A DNA stretch of 64,000 bases from Psychrilyobacter piezotolerans (GTDB lineage Bacteria > Fusobacteriota > Fusobacteriia > Fusobacteriales > Fusobacteriaceae). The notes below the pieces were generated by a model. The model saw only the letters and a program-made list of their open reading frames with translations. It made no database searches and was not told where the DNA came from. The stretch lies in contig NZ_QUAJ01000009.1 in assembly GCF_003391055.1 (NCBI RefSeq), positions 1 through 64,000 of the forward strand, read 5' to 3'. Shown here in pieces: positions 7,116 through 16,649 of this stretch. Within the stretch, counting starts at the first letter, position 1. Each line of letters begins with the position of its first letter. The position numbers and the translations under genes are program-made.

Positions 7116-9278
7116 ATGTCGATAAATAAAAAAGCAATAAAAACAAAGATACTGTCATTATTATTGGGAATGACTTCCATCTCTCTGCTTATATTTTTAT
7201 TGATTACCAGTATAGATATAAAAATGAAAGCGAAGGCTTCTTTGGAATCCAGTAAGGAAGTATGGGATGAATCTATTTCAAAGAGTAGAGAAATACTCAG
7301 ATCGGATACTGAAGGGTATATGCGTGCACTTGTAAAATCTCAGGCTGATTATTCTGATTCTTTGTTTAATAAAGTGGAATCTGGTGTTAATGTTATGAGT
7401 GAGTATGCAAAAGTTATTTTTTCTGATCCGACTATGTTTAAATATGTAGATACATATTATAGGGAGGTGGAGCCTGAGAATCCTCAAGATGTTTCAGTTG
7501 TAAATTTACCCCCGGGTATCTCCAGAAATATTATGAAGGAGCAGATAGATCTTTTGAGTAATATGGATTATGTTTTCAGGCCGATCTATTCAAATGATAA
7601 GAATTTATTGTCGGTATACATAGGGACAGAGGATGGAATATACAAAGGCTTTCCCTGGCGGTCTACACTGGTAAAGGATTATGATCCAAGAAAGAGAGGG
7701 TGGTATAGGGAAGCGCTGAAGACAAAAGACCTCGGGTGGACAACTCCCTATATAGACGCAACGCCTTTTCCTGACCGTTATAATGATATGAGTAAAAAAA
7801 TAATTGTGACCTGTTACAAGGCAGTATATGACAATAAGGAAAACTTCGTAGGTGTTGTCGCTTCCGATATAACCGTCAGATCATTGTTGGGAATAATAAA
7901 CACTCAGGTAAAGGATATAGGGACTGCCTATATAATTGATAAAAAAGGAAAGGTAATTGCATATTCTGGCAAGAAAATTCAGTTTGTCTATGAGAACAGT
8001 TATAATTTATTAGAGACTGAAAACAAAGATTATAAAAGGATCGTTGAAAAAATGATCTCTGGAGCAACAGGTTTTGATAGATACTATGATGATAGTGGGA
8101 AGGAAAAGGATTTAGCTTATGCACCAATTCTCAGTACCGGATGGAGTCTTGCAGTTGAGATTTCCGCTGACAAAATAACCGCCAGTGCAGATATAGTTGA
8201 AAATACCTTTGAAAAAATTCATGAACACAGGGACACCGAGATTGATGGAGCAGTGAATAGTGCCCTGAGAGATATGATGATCGCATATCTAATACTGATA
8301 ATAATAATAATATTTGTTGGAGTGAAAATGTCCAATAAACTCTCAAACCCTATTATCAAACTTGTAAATTATGCGGAATTTGTAGGGAGAGGTAACCTGG
8401 ATGAAAGCATCGAAATTAATACAGGCGATGAGATACAGCTCCTTTCCGAATCATTTAATAAAATGACAAGGGATCTAAAACTATATATATATGAATTAAA
8501 AGAGACTGCTGCAGCTGAGGAAAAAATTGAAAATGAACTTGAGATTGCAAAAAGAATACAGGTAAGTATGCTTCCAAGAATTTTCCCCCCATTTCCTACC
8601 AGAAAAGAATTTGATATTTTTGCCAGTATGGAACCTGCAAAAGAAGTTGGGGGAGACTATTATGATTTCTTCTTGATTGATGAAAATAGACTTTGTTTTT
8701 CTATTGCCGATGTATCCGGCAAAGGGGTACCTGCTTCATTGTTTATGGTTATTGCCAAAACTTTAATGAAAAATGAAGCTTTAAGAGGAATTTCTGCCGA
8801 GGAGGTTCTGTTTAATGTAAATAATATGCTTGTGGAAGATAATGATGAATGCTTATTTGTTACAGCCTTTATTTGTATATTAAATATAGCAACAGGGGAA
8901 GTAGAGTATTCAAATGCAGGTCATAATCCACCGTTAATCTGTAGAAAAGGTAACTCTGAATATGAATATTTATCCATGGAAAAAAACTTTGTTGTTGGGG
9001 GAATACCTGGATTTAAGTTTAAGAAAGAAAATTTAAAACTTGAAAATGGAGATATTCTATATCTCTATACAGACGGAGTAACAGAAGCAATGGATAAGGA
9101 AAATAAACAATATTCGGAAACAAGACTCAAAAAATTAATTTCGGAAATGAAAAAAGATAAAAGAGATGTATATAATATTGAAAAAGTAATTAAAGAAGAT
9201 ATTAAAGAATTTGTTGATGGGGCAGAACCATCCGATGATATTACAATGGTTATACTAAAATATAACGGTAATGTATAA
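7116..9278 (+). CDS. Membrane Cache-HAMP-PP2C (SpoIIE/RsbU-type) phosphatase
   Basis: A sensor phosphatase of 720 residues. It has an N-terminal membrane helix (LSLLLGMTSISLLIFLLITS), a large extracytoplasmic double-Cache domain (about 30-380; note the ...YDPRKRGWYREALK and GVVASDITVRSLL motifs), a second helix (MMIAYLILIIIIIFVGVKMS), a HAMP linker with coiled coil, and a C-terminal PP2C domain with EVGGDYYDFF, IADVSGKGVPASLF, SNAGHNPPL, LYTDGVTEAMD and SDDITMVILK. It would dephosphorylate the STAS protein at 4099 in response to an external ligand. The start at 7116 has a GGAG site 10 bases upstream; a TTG at 7083 is less likely. Cache ligands cannot be read from the sequence. Confidence 0.9.
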   Translation: MSINKKAIKTKILSLLLGMTSISLLIFLLITSIDIKMKAKASLESSKEVWDESISKSREILRSDTEGYMRALVKSQADYSDSLFNKVESGVNVMSEYAKVIFSDPTMFKYVDTYYREVEPENPQDVSVVNLPPGISRNIMKEQIDLLSNMDYVFRPIYSNDKNLLSVYIGTEDGIYKGFPWRSTLVKDYDPRKRGWYREALKTKDLGWTTPYIDATPFPDRYNDMSKKIIVTCYKAVYDNKENFVGVVASDITVRSLLGIINTQVKDIGTAYIIDKKGKVIAYSGKKIQFVYENSYNLLETENKDYKRIVEKMISGATGFDRYYDDSGKEKDLAYAPILSTGWSLAVEISADKITASADIVENTFEKIHEHRDTEIDGAVNSALRDMMIAYLILIIIIIFVGVKMSNKLSNPIIKLVNYAEFVGRGNLDESIEINTGDEIQLLSESFNKMTRDLKLYIYELKETAAAEEKIENELEIAKRIQVSMLPRIFPPFPTRKEFDIFASMEPAKEVGGDYYDFFLIDENRLCFSIADVSGKGVPASLFMVIAKTLMKNEALRGISAEEVLFNVNNMLVEDNDECLFVTAFICILNIATGEVEYSNAGHNPPLICRKGNSEYEYLSMEKNFVVGGIPGFKFKKENLKLENGDILYLYTDGVTEAMDKENKQYSETRLKKLISEMKKDKRDVYNIEKVIKEDIKEFVDGAEPSDDITMVILKYNGNV

Positions 9279-9324
9279 TTAAGTATTAATTCTTCTAAAT
9301 TTTGAGTCGATCTGGGAAATTAAT

Positions 9325-9353
9325 TTGCATTAATATAAAAACCATGATATACT
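9325..9353 (+). promoter_or_regulatory. Promoter of the SRP RNA gene
   Basis: TTGCAT (9325-9330), a 17-base spacer and TATACT (9348-9353). The first base of the RNA's closing helix (9360) is 7 bases past the -10 box. Confidence 0.75.
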
Positions 9354-9359
9354 CATTTT

Positions 9360-9635
9360 GTCGTACTAACCGGGGAGCCAGCGGTGCCTTGTAATCTACA
9401 ATCCGCTTTAGTAGAGGTGATGTCGACCTGAGGATCGGTCTGTCATAGCAGGTCCTGTTAGAAAATGTTGAGAATAGAGTCCTATACGGCGAAATGCCAG
9501 TGAACCGTGTCAGATCCGGAAGGAAGCAGCACTAAGTTGGTTATTTTGGGTGTTATAGGGTAGCTTTGTTTGAGTTTTTTAATAGGGTGCCGTGTGGTTG
9601 GAGTGTTTTCGAAGGTCGATGTACGGCTTTTTTTT
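9360..9635 (+). ncRNA. ffs: Signal recognition particle RNA, large bacterial type (with Alu domain)
   Basis: The S-domain hallmark GTCAGATCCGGAAGGAAGCA (the GGAA tetraloop and asymmetric loop that bind Ffh) is at about 9509-9530. The 5' part (CCGGGGAGCCAGCGGTGCC) has the look of an Alu domain, so this is the roughly 270-nt form found in Bacillus and clostridia rather than the 4.5S form. The ends pair as GTCGTAC (9360-9366) with GTACGGC (9621-9627), followed by an eight-T run that also serves as terminator. The RNA joins Ffh to target membrane proteins to the translocon. The minus-strand glycosylase gene ends in the T-run. Confidence 0.93.
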
Positions 9636-10227
9636 ATGATATAAATTTATTGTTTTTAATATAAAAGCGCCAGAGCTTTTCCTTGTATTCTTTTGCATAT
9701 TCTATCCCAATTCTTTTGCACTCTACTATGAATTTTGGTTTATAGCCGTCATCTTCTATCCATAAATTTTCTTCAGTCGTCAAATCGCAGCCATCGTCGT
9801 CTATGTTTATATTAAATGCCTGGCATAATTTCCCCGGTCCGTTTAAAAGCTCCTGGTCTGTTTTAGACCTTCTGTTTTCATACATGAATTCTATACCATC
9901 TAATGGTTCTAAGGCTCTGATTAAAACGGCATGTGGAATACCTTTAAGGTTTGCAACGACATTAAAACAGCTGTAGATACCATATATCAGGTAAACGTAG
10001 GAATGTCCCCCTTCCATAAACATGGTTTTTGTTCGTTTTGTTAATCGGTTGTTATATGCATGGGAGGCTCTGTCTTCAGGAGCAAGGTATGCTTCTGTTT
10101 CTACAATCCTTCCTCTCATGATATTTTTTCCTGTCTTTTTGACAAGGATCTTTCCCAAAAGTTCCCTTGCCACTGAATGTCCATCCCGGATATAAAATTC
10201 TCTATTTAAAACCACAGCATCTTTCAA
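9634..10227 (-). CDS. 3-methyladenine DNA glycosylase, AAG/MPG type
   Basis: A 197-residue base-excision enzyme that removes alkylated purines. The family motifs are in order: ARELLGKILVKK, GRIVETEAYLAPEDRASHAY (with the catalytic Glu), MFMEGGHSYVYLIYGIYSCFNVV, VLIRALEP and GPGKLCQAF. It uses a TTG start, chosen because AAAAGGAGGG precedes it by six bases and the protein then aligns at its N-terminus. The gene is monocistronic, convergent with the SRP RNA. Bacillus YxlJ is the closest type I know. Confidence 0.92.
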   Translation of the reverse strand: MKDAVVLNREFYIRDGHSVARELLGKILVKKTGKNIMRGRIVETEAYLAPEDRASHAYNNRLTKRTKTMFMEGGHSYVYLIYGIYSCFNVVANLKGIPHAVLIRALEPLDGIEFMYENRRSKTDQELLNGPGKLCQAFNINIDDDGCDLTTEENLWIEDDGYKPKFIVECKRIGIEYAKEYKEKLWRFYIKNNKFIS

Positions 10228-10438
10228 TTTATTCCCTCCTTTTTATTTTTTTTATTTACTGCATAAAATCTCCTTTCCTGTATTTTTTTATTAAAAATGG
10301 AATCCTTAGGTCTTTTTACAGATGGTAACTGAGGTTATTTAAATAAAAGGATTTTTTAGTTTTTTTTTGAAATATATATTAATTGATATTGGTTTGATTA
10401 TATGTCATATTTAAATAAGAACCTTAAAGGGGGCTGGA

Positions 10439-12046
10439 ATGATGCAGAGGGAAAAAAATAAAAATCCAAAAAATTCAAAAATATATCTTATAGGGAGTGG
10501 TATAGCATCGTTAGCAAGTGCAGTTTATTTAATAAAAGATGCTGAGGTATCCGGAAAAAATATTCATATATTGGAACAAAACAATATTTTAGGAGGTGCC
10601 CTTGATGGTGCGGGAGACCCAGAAAATGGATTTGTCGTTCGTGGCGGAAGGATGCACGAGGAGCATTTTGAATGTTATTGGGATCTTTTATCTAATATAC
10701 CATCCTATGAGGATCCGAATATTTCTGTTAAAGATGAATCTTTTGAATTTAGTTCTAAATTTGTTTCAAATGCAAAAGCCCGTTTACTTAAAAATGGAGA
10801 AAAAATGGACCTCACATCTTTCGGACTTTCATTAAAAGAAAAGATTTCTTTATTAAAGTTGACACTTACATCTGAAAAATCATTAGACAACAAACGGATC
10901 GAGGACTGGTTTGAAGAAGAATTTTTTGAAACCAATTACTGGAAACTCTGGACAACGATGTTTGCATTTCAAAAATGGAGTAGTTTAGCAGAGATGAGAC
11001 GTTATATGAGGCGTTTTATACATCTTGTAGACGGGCTGCCCAGACTTGGAGGCATTATGCGTACTAAATATAATCAATATGAATCGGATGTCATACCCCT
11101 TAAGCGATTTCTTCAAGAAAAAGGAGTTCAGTTTGAGATGGAGAAACAGGTCGTAGATATCGACTTTAATTTTTCTGCTGACAAAAAAATAGCTGAGGTA
11201 TTGCATATTTTTGATAAAAATGGAAAAAAAGATGAGATTATCTTGAGGGAAAATGATTATGTATTTATAACCAATGGTTCTATCACAGAGAGCACAGACA
11301 ATGGTTCTTGGACAAAACCTCCAGTTTTAAAAGGTAAATCAACTTCAGGGGCGTGGATGCTCTGGGAAAAAATAGCAAAAAAAGATAAAGGATTTGGTAA
11401 CCCGGGAGTTTTTAGTGATAATATCGATTTACAAAAATGGTATTCCTTTACTGCCACACTGAAGGATAGAACATTTCATGATTATATGGAAAAATTTTCC
11501 GGTAATATAGATGGAACCGGCGGTTTGGTGACTATGACAGATTCCAACTGGCTCATGTCAATTGTAATTGCCCGTCAGCCACACTTTTCCAACCAACAAA
11601 ATGACGTAAAGATCTTCTGGGGATATGGTTTGTACCCCGACAAAGAGGGGAATTATATAAAGAAAAAAATGTCTGAATGTAACGGTGAGGAGATCCTTGA
11701 AGAACTATGGTATCATCTCAAAATTCAAGACTTAATGAAACCCATTGTAGATTTAGGGGCAATTAATTGTATTCCGGTAGCCATGCCTTTTATCGACAGT
11801 TTATTCATGCCCCGTGCAAGGGGGGATCGTCCCGAGGTCTTGCCGGAAGGAGCAGTAAACTTTGCTTTTCTCGGACAGTTTGCTGAACTTCCAAAAGATT
11901 GTGTCTTTACAGTTGAATACTCTGTACGATGTGCTCAAACGGCAGTTTACGGACTCTTTGAAACTGGAAAGGAAGTCTTGCCGGTTTATGATTCAATTAA
12001 TAAACCTCAGGTGCTGCTAAAAACCATTAAAGCGATGAGTAAGTAG
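10439..12046 (+). CDS. ohyA: Oleate hydratase (MCRA family, FAD-dependent)
   Basis: A 535-residue flavoprotein that adds water to the cis-9 double bond of unsaturated fatty acids, giving 10-hydroxy acids. The N-terminal Rossmann motif is IYLIGSGIASLASAVYLI, followed by LEQNNILGGALDGAG, then VVRGGRMHEEHFECYWDL; the latter region carries the active-site glutamate of the family. RLGGIMRTKYNQYES and VFTNGS-like segments, and a C-terminal FLGQFAELPKDCVFTVEYSV block, are all typical. It is slightly shorter than the streptococcal enzyme (about 590). These enzymes detoxify host or environmental unsaturated fatty acids. An AAAGGGGG site precedes the start. No neighbour suggests an operon; lateral acquisition is possible but untested. 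Confidence 0.92.
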   Translation: MMQREKNKNPKNSKIYLIGSGIASLASAVYLIKDAEVSGKNIHILEQNNILGGALDGAGDPENGFVVRGGRMHEEHFECYWDLLSNIPSYEDPNISVKDESFEFSSKFVSNAKARLLKNGEKMDLTSFGLSLKEKISLLKLTLTSEKSLDNKRIEDWFEEEFFETNYWKLWTTMFAFQKWSSLAEMRRYMRRFIHLVDGLPRLGGIMRTKYNQYESDVIPLKRFLQEKGVQFEMEKQVVDIDFNFSADKKIAEVLHIFDKNGKKDEIILRENDYVFITNGSITESTDNGSWTKPPVLKGKSTSGAWMLWEKIAKKDKGFGNPGVFSDNIDLQKWYSFTATLKDRTFHDYMEKFSGNIDGTGGLVTMTDSNWLMSIVIARQPHFSNQQNDVKIFWGYGLYPDKEGNYIKKKMSECNGEEILEELWYHLKIQDLMKPIVDLGAINCIPVAMPFIDSLFMPRARGDRPEVLPEGAVNFAFLGQFAELPKDCVFTVEYSVRCAQTAVYGLFETGKEVLPVYDSINKPQVLLKTIKAMSK

Positions 12047-12098
12047 GGGAAATTATGAAAAATGATTTGAAATAATCTTAAATTAGAAGATATTAAAA

Positions 12099-12137
12099 CA
12101 AAAAGAGGCTTTCCCTTTTGGGTCAGCCTCTTTTGTT
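12099..12137 (+). terminator. Terminator after the oleate hydratase gene
   Basis: AAAGAGGCT (12102-12110) pairs with AGCCTCTTT (12125-12133), and TTGTTT follows. The same stem sequence recurs at 43117-43142. Confidence 0.8.
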
Positions 12138-12232
12138 TACTAAATCTAGTAATTAAGTGACTAGAAAAACACATTATTTAGTAGTTGCTTCAAAGTAAAA
12201 TCTACTTATGAATCCCCCTTTTTTAATATAAA

Positions 12233-12262
12233 TTGGAGTAAATTAAAAAATTGTATTATAAT
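12233..12262 (+). promoter_or_regulatory. Promoter of the GNAT-CDF gene
   Basis: TTGGAG (12233-12238), 18-base spacer, perfect TATAAT (12257-12262); the ATG follows 35 bases later behind an ACGGAGGG site. Confidence 0.65.
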
Positions 12263-12296
12263 AGGTTAAATAAAAACAACTCTTACGGAGGGAAAG

Positions 12297-13520
12297 ATGT
12301 ATAGGATATTAAAAGGGAAGACTTTGGCAAAATTTATAGAAAGATTAAAAGAATTGAATCCTGATATTTTAACAGATTCAGATGATACAGTATTTATAAT
12401 CTTATCTGAAGAAAAAATTATAGGATATGCTGTATTGGGGAAAGATAAAGTTTTAAAGGATATATTTATAGAAGAGAGCCGGAGATATAGTTCCTCGGGG
12501 ACTAAATTAATAGAATTTATTAAAAACTATCTCTCCGCTAAGGGAATAGATGAGATCTACTTGGACAGATACTTAGAAAATGCCATATTTTTTAAAAAAG
12601 TAGGGTTCAAAGAGTGGTCTGGAAATCTATATAAGATAGATGGGCTTACAGCCAGGGAAAAAAGGAAAAAAGATGGGATAAGAAGTACCCTTATATCTAT
12701 TGTAATTAATATGCTTTTAGCAGGGATAAAGATATTCTTTGGAATAATCGGAAAAAGTAAAGCCCTGGTCGCTGACGGATTTCATTCTGTTTCAGATATA
12801 GTGGGGTCCATCGTAGTTTTAGTAGGGGTATATCTGGGGAACAAACCGGCAGATGAGGAGCATCCCTATGGACACGGAAAATTAGAGAGTATAGCCGGAA
12901 ATATAATCGGTGTAATACTGGTGATCACTGCATACAGTTTGATTGTGGAGAATATAGGAGATTATTTCAGAGAAACTGTCCGAATAATCCCAGAGAAGAT
13001 AACCTTGGTTATCGTACTGATCGCAATAGCTGTTAAATATGTATTATACAGGTATAAATATAATGTGGGGATGAGGATAAAAAATGATGCTGTTATAGCC
13101 GATGCCAGAGAGCATAAGAGTGATGTATTGTCTTCTATAGGGGTCTTGGTAGGGATACTGTTATCGATCTATGTAAACCCGATATTTGACCTTCTGCTCA
13201 GTATAGGGGTAGGGCTGATTATTGGTAAGGAAGGACTGCATATAATTTTTCAGACTTCTAATAACTTAATGGATGTACAGGATAAAAAATTAATAGAAGA
13301 GGTAGATAAATATGTGAATTCATTTGGATTTATAGAAAATACCCACGATATAAGGATGAAAACATCGGGAAATATGATCTATCTGTCACTGCACATCAGG
13401 TTAGATGGAAAGATGACCATCCATGAGGGACATGAACTGTCCGATGATATAAAATACTCCATTCTAAATAAATTTGAGGATGTAGGAGATGTAACGATCC
13501 ATATGGATTGCACAATATAA
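12297..13520 (+). CDS. GNAT acetyltransferase domain fused to a cation diffusion facilitator
   Basis: A 407-residue fusion. Residues 1-115 form a GNAT-like domain: VFIILSEEKIIGYAVLG, then an acetyl-CoA loop like RRYSSSGTKLIEF (63-74), then AIFFKKVGFKEW near the end. From about 125 a complete CDF transporter follows: six helices, the metal site ADGFHSVSD (159-167) in helix 2, the HPYGHGKLES loop (189-198), the second site ADAREHKSD (268-276), and a C-terminal ferredoxin-like domain ending VTIHMDC. CDF proteins export Zn, Fe or Mn by proton antiport. The role of the acetyltransferase half is unknown. It has its own promoter and is monocistronic. Confidence 0.9.
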   Translation: MYRILKGKTLAKFIERLKELNPDILTDSDDTVFIILSEEKIIGYAVLGKDKVLKDIFIEESRRYSSSGTKLIEFIKNYLSAKGIDEIYLDRYLENAIFFKKVGFKEWSGNLYKIDGLTAREKRKKDGIRSTLISIVINMLLAGIKIFFGIIGKSKALVADGFHSVSDIVGSIVVLVGVYLGNKPADEEHPYGHGKLESIAGNIIGVILVITAYSLIVENIGDYFRETVRIIPEKITLVIVLIAIAVKYVLYRYKYNVGMRIKNDAVIADAREHKSDVLSSIGVLVGILLSIYVNPIFDLLLSIGVGLIIGKEGLHIIFQTSNNLMDVQDKKLIEEVDKYVNSFGFIENTHDIRMKTSGNMIYLSLHIRLDGKMTIHEGHELSDDIKYSILNKFEDVGDVTIHMDCTI

Positions 13521-13564
13521 ATTTTAATTGAACTGAACTAATTCAAGGGCTGTTTTACGATAAA

Positions 13565-13593
13565 TTGAAATAGAAAAAGAGATATGATATAAT
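13565..13593 (+). promoter_or_regulatory. Promoter of the pcrA-lpx operon, extended -10
   Basis: TTGAAA (13565-13570), 17-base spacer, TGATATAAT with TATAAT at 13588-13593. No terminator or other comparably good promoter was found before 21499, so it may drive pcrA through msbA. Confidence 0.7.
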
Positions 13594-13628
13594 TTAGAAA
13601 GAATGTAAAAAAGAGTATAGGTGGGAAT

Positions 13629-15794
13629 ATGAGTATATTAAACGGGTTGAATAGCGAACAGAGAAAAGCGGCAGAAAAAATAGATGGACCGCTCTTGATC
13701 TTAGCAGGAGCAGGAAGCGGAAAGACAAGAACAGTTACATATAGGATAGCCCATATGGTGCTGGAAAAAGGAATCAGTCCATATAAGATCCTGGCTGTAA
13801 CATTTACAAATAAGGCAGCCAAAGAGATGAGAGAAAGGGTAGAAAATTTAATAGGCTTAGAAGCTAAAAAAGTTATGGTATCCACATTCCATTCATTTGG
13901 AGTGAGGCTGCTCAGGGTATACGCTGCAAAATTAGGTTATGATGCCAATTTTAATATCTATGATGCAGATGATCAGAAAAAATTAGTAGGCAGATTGATG
14001 AAAGAGCTGGTGGTAACAAATAAGCAGCTGACTCCGGCCTCTGTAGTATCTAAGATATCCAAATATAAGGAAGATGGGGATGAGCCCTCAGATGTAGCTA
14101 AGGAAGTTTATAATGCCGATACAAGAGTTGTGGCAGCTGTGTATGAAAAATATGCCCAGGAGCTTATAAAAAATAATGCTATGGACTTTGCCGATCTACT
14201 CCTAAATACCAATAAACTATTGGATGACCCGGAAGTTTTGGAAAAAATACAGGGCAGGTATGAATATGTAATGGTAGACGAATACCAGGATACCAATAAT
14301 ATTCAATATCAGATAATAACTAAGATAGCTAAAAAGCATAAAAATATATGTGTTGTTGGGGATGAAGACCAGAGTATATACGGGTTTAGAGGAGCAAATA
14401 TAAGAAATATCCTGGATTTTGAGAAGGAATATAAGGATGCCATGGTAGTGAAATTGGAGCAAAATTATAGATCTACTCAGAATATATTGGGAGCTGCAAA
14501 TAGTATTATTAAATTAAATACAACTTCCAGGGGTAAAAACCTTTGGACCGAGAAGGAAAAAGGTCATTTAATTGAGATATTTTCTGCATCGGATGGAAGA
14601 GCAGAGGCAGATTATATCCTGCAGGAGATAATAAAGGGTAAAAATAACGGCAGATCCTATAAAGATTATACTGTTTTATACAGAACCAATGCACAGTCAA
14701 GGGTATTTGAGGAAGCTTTTTTAAGACATAGGATCAGCTATAAAATATTTGGCGGGATGCAGTTCTATCAGAGGGTAGAGGTAAAGGATATCCTTTCCTA
14801 TATGAGGGTAATAAATAATCCCAAAGATACTGTTAGTTTATTCAGGATAATCAATGTTCCCAAAAGAAAAATCGGAGCAAAGACCATTGAAAAAATCAGG
14901 GATTTTGCCGATGAAAATGAGATCATATTTTTTGAAGCCATGGGCAGGATAGAGGAAACCGGTCTGGGGTCGGCTGTAAAAGTGACTGTGCTCAGACTGT
15001 ATGAAATGTTAAAAAATATAATGGAAGAAAGTCAATTTCTAACAGCCTCAGAGATATATGATATGATCTTAGAGGGAACTAACTATATGAATTATTTAAC
15101 TAGTTACGATGAAAAATTTGAAGCTAGGATGGATAATGTAAGGGAACTTCGAACTTCCATACAGGAGATGGAAGATTCGGAGCAATATGAAGGATTTATT
15201 AGTGTAGGAGAGTTTTTAGAACAGACGGCATTGGTAGCGGCTACAGATGACTTAGAGGAAGATACAGATTATGTGAAATTGATGACGATCCATAACTCCA
15301 AGGGATTGGAATTTCCAATAGTTTTCCTGGTGGGGATGGAGGATGAATTATTTCCAAGTGCTAAGGCTGATTTTTCCGATGATGATTTAGAGGAAGAGAG
15401 AAGACTCTGCTACGTGGCTATAACACGTGCCGAGGAAAAATTACATATCTCCCATGCATCTGAAAGGATGGTATATGGAAGGATCTCATATATGAGGGAT
15501 CCCTCCAGGTTTTTAAAGGAGATAGATGACAGGTATGTGGATTATATAAATAAAGCAAAGGTTACTCCTAAAAAGAAAGAAAGTAAATTAGGAGGATTAA
15601 ACTTAATAACAAAGGCAGACTTTAAGGTGGATGAAAAATCACCGTTTAAAATTGGTGAAAAGGTAACCCATAAAAAGTTTGGTACGGGGATTATAAAGGA
15701 TGTAGAAGCAGGTAAAAGACTAGTAATCAGGTTTAGAGATGGGGATAAAAAATTACCCCTGGTTCTAGCTGAAAAGTTTTTGGTCAAAGAATAG
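13629..15794 (+). CDS. pcrA: UvrD/PcrA-type DNA helicase
   Basis: A 721-residue superfamily 1A 3'-5' helicase used in nucleotide excision repair and in clearing recombination or transcription conflicts. Visible motifs: Q motif LNSEQRKAA, Walker A GAGSGKT (27-33), Ia TFTNKAAKEM, II VDEYQDTN (216-223), III DEDQSIYGFRGA, IV LEQNYRST, V MTIHNSKGLEFPIVF and VI CYVAITRAEEKL. The C-terminus ends in a Tudor-like KFGTGIIKDVEAGKRLVIRF segment that in PcrA binds RNA polymerase. Full length. It lies 11 bases before lpxC. Confidence 0.94.
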   Translation: MSILNGLNSEQRKAAEKIDGPLLILAGAGSGKTRTVTYRIAHMVLEKGISPYKILAVTFTNKAAKEMRERVENLIGLEAKKVMVSTFHSFGVRLLRVYAAKLGYDANFNIYDADDQKKLVGRLMKELVVTNKQLTPASVVSKISKYKEDGDEPSDVAKEVYNADTRVVAAVYEKYAQELIKNNAMDFADLLLNTNKLLDDPEVLEKIQGRYEYVMVDEYQDTNNIQYQIITKIAKKHKNICVVGDEDQSIYGFRGANIRNILDFEKEYKDAMVVKLEQNYRSTQNILGAANSIIKLNTTSRGKNLWTEKEKGHLIEIFSASDGRAEADYILQEIIKGKNNGRSYKDYTVLYRTNAQSRVFEEAFLRHRISYKIFGGMQFYQRVEVKDILSYMRVINNPKDTVSLFRIINVPKRKIGAKTIEKIRDFADENEIIFFEAMGRIEETGLGSAVKVTVLRLYEMLKNIMEESQFLTASEIYDMILEGTNYMNYLTSYDEKFEARMDNVRELRTSIQEMEDSEQYEGFISVGEFLEQTALVAATDDLEEDTDYVKLMTIHNSKGLEFPIVFLVGMEDELFPSAKADFSDDDLEEERRLCYVAITRAEEKLHISHASERMVYGRISYMRDPSRFLKEIDDRYVDYINKAKVTPKKKESKLGGLNLITKADFKVDEKSPFKIGEKVTHKKFGTGIIKDVEAGKRLVIRFRDGDKKLPLVLAEKFLVKE

Positions 15795-15805
15795 GGAGAT
15801 TAACT

Positions 15806-16636
15806 ATGAGAAGGAAAACCATTGCAAAAGAGATAAGTTATGAGGGGATAGGTCTTCATAAGGGTGAATTGATAAAGATAAAACTAATCCCAGTTACGGA
15901 AAAAACCGGGATTATATTTAAAAGGGTAGATCTAAAAGAGGGAGAGAATGAGGTAATAATGGACCTGGAAAATACCTTTGATCTGACCCGTGGAACAAAT
16001 TTAAAAAATAAATATGAGGCTAAAATTCATACTATCGAGCATTTTTTATCGGTACTATCGATATTTGAAATAACAGATTTAATGATAGAGATCGATGGGA
16101 ATGAACTGCCCATTGGAGATGGAAGTGCCAAAATATTCGGGGAATTAATAAGGGATACAGGAACCTTTGATTTGGATTCTGAGATAGAAGAGTTAATAAT
16201 AACCGAGCCGGTACACCTGACTCGTGGGGACAAGCATATTGTGGCATTGCCCCATGATGGATTTAAGATAACTTATACCATAAAATTTGATCATACATTC
16301 TTAAAAACACAGATGTTGGAAATAGATCTGAGCAAAGAGAATTATCTGGAGGAGATAGCACCAGCCAGAACTTTTGGATTTGACTATGAGGTGGAATATC
16401 TGAGAAAAAATAACCTGGCCTTAGGCGGGACTCTGGAGAACGCCATAGTAATTAACAAAGATGGTGTGGATAATCCCAGTGGTCTTAGGTTTGAGGATGA
16501 ATTTGTAAGGCATAAAATTTTGGATATAATAGGTGATCTGAAAGTAATGAACAGGCCTATAAAAGGTCATATAATCGCCATAAAAGCAGGACATGCACTG
16601 GATATAGAATTTGCAAAATTATTAACTAAAAACTAG
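15806..16636 (+). CDS. lpxC: UDP-3-O-acyl-N-acetylglucosamine deacetylase
   Basis: The committed zinc-dependent step of lipid A synthesis. At 276 residues it is slightly short. Zn ligands are visible as HTIEHFLSVL (His of the first motif) and FVRHKILDIIGDL (His and Asp of the second); the catalytic His lies in IKAGHALDIEFA. The N-terminal KEISYEGIGLHKGE and ELPIGDGSAK blocks are typical. First gene of the lpx run, directly behind pcrA. Confidence 0.95.
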   Translation: MRRKTIAKEISYEGIGLHKGELIKIKLIPVTEKTGIIFKRVDLKEGENEVIMDLENTFDLTRGTNLKNKYEAKIHTIEHFLSVLSIFEITDLMIEIDGNELPIGDGSAKIFGELIRDTGTFDLDSEIEELIITEPVHLTRGDKHIVALPHDGFKITYTIKFDHTFLKTQMLEIDLSKENYLEEIAPARTFGFDYEVEYLRKNNLALGGTLENAIVINKDGVDNPSGLRFEDEFVRHKILDIIGDLKVMNRPIKGHIIAIKAGHALDIEFAKLLTKN

Positions 16637-16649
16637 GAGTGATTAAAAG

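Noticed and set aside
7083-7116. TTG at 7083 as start of the PP2C gene
   Set aside because: The ATG at 7116 has a GGAG site 10 bases upstream and gives a normal N-terminal membrane helix.
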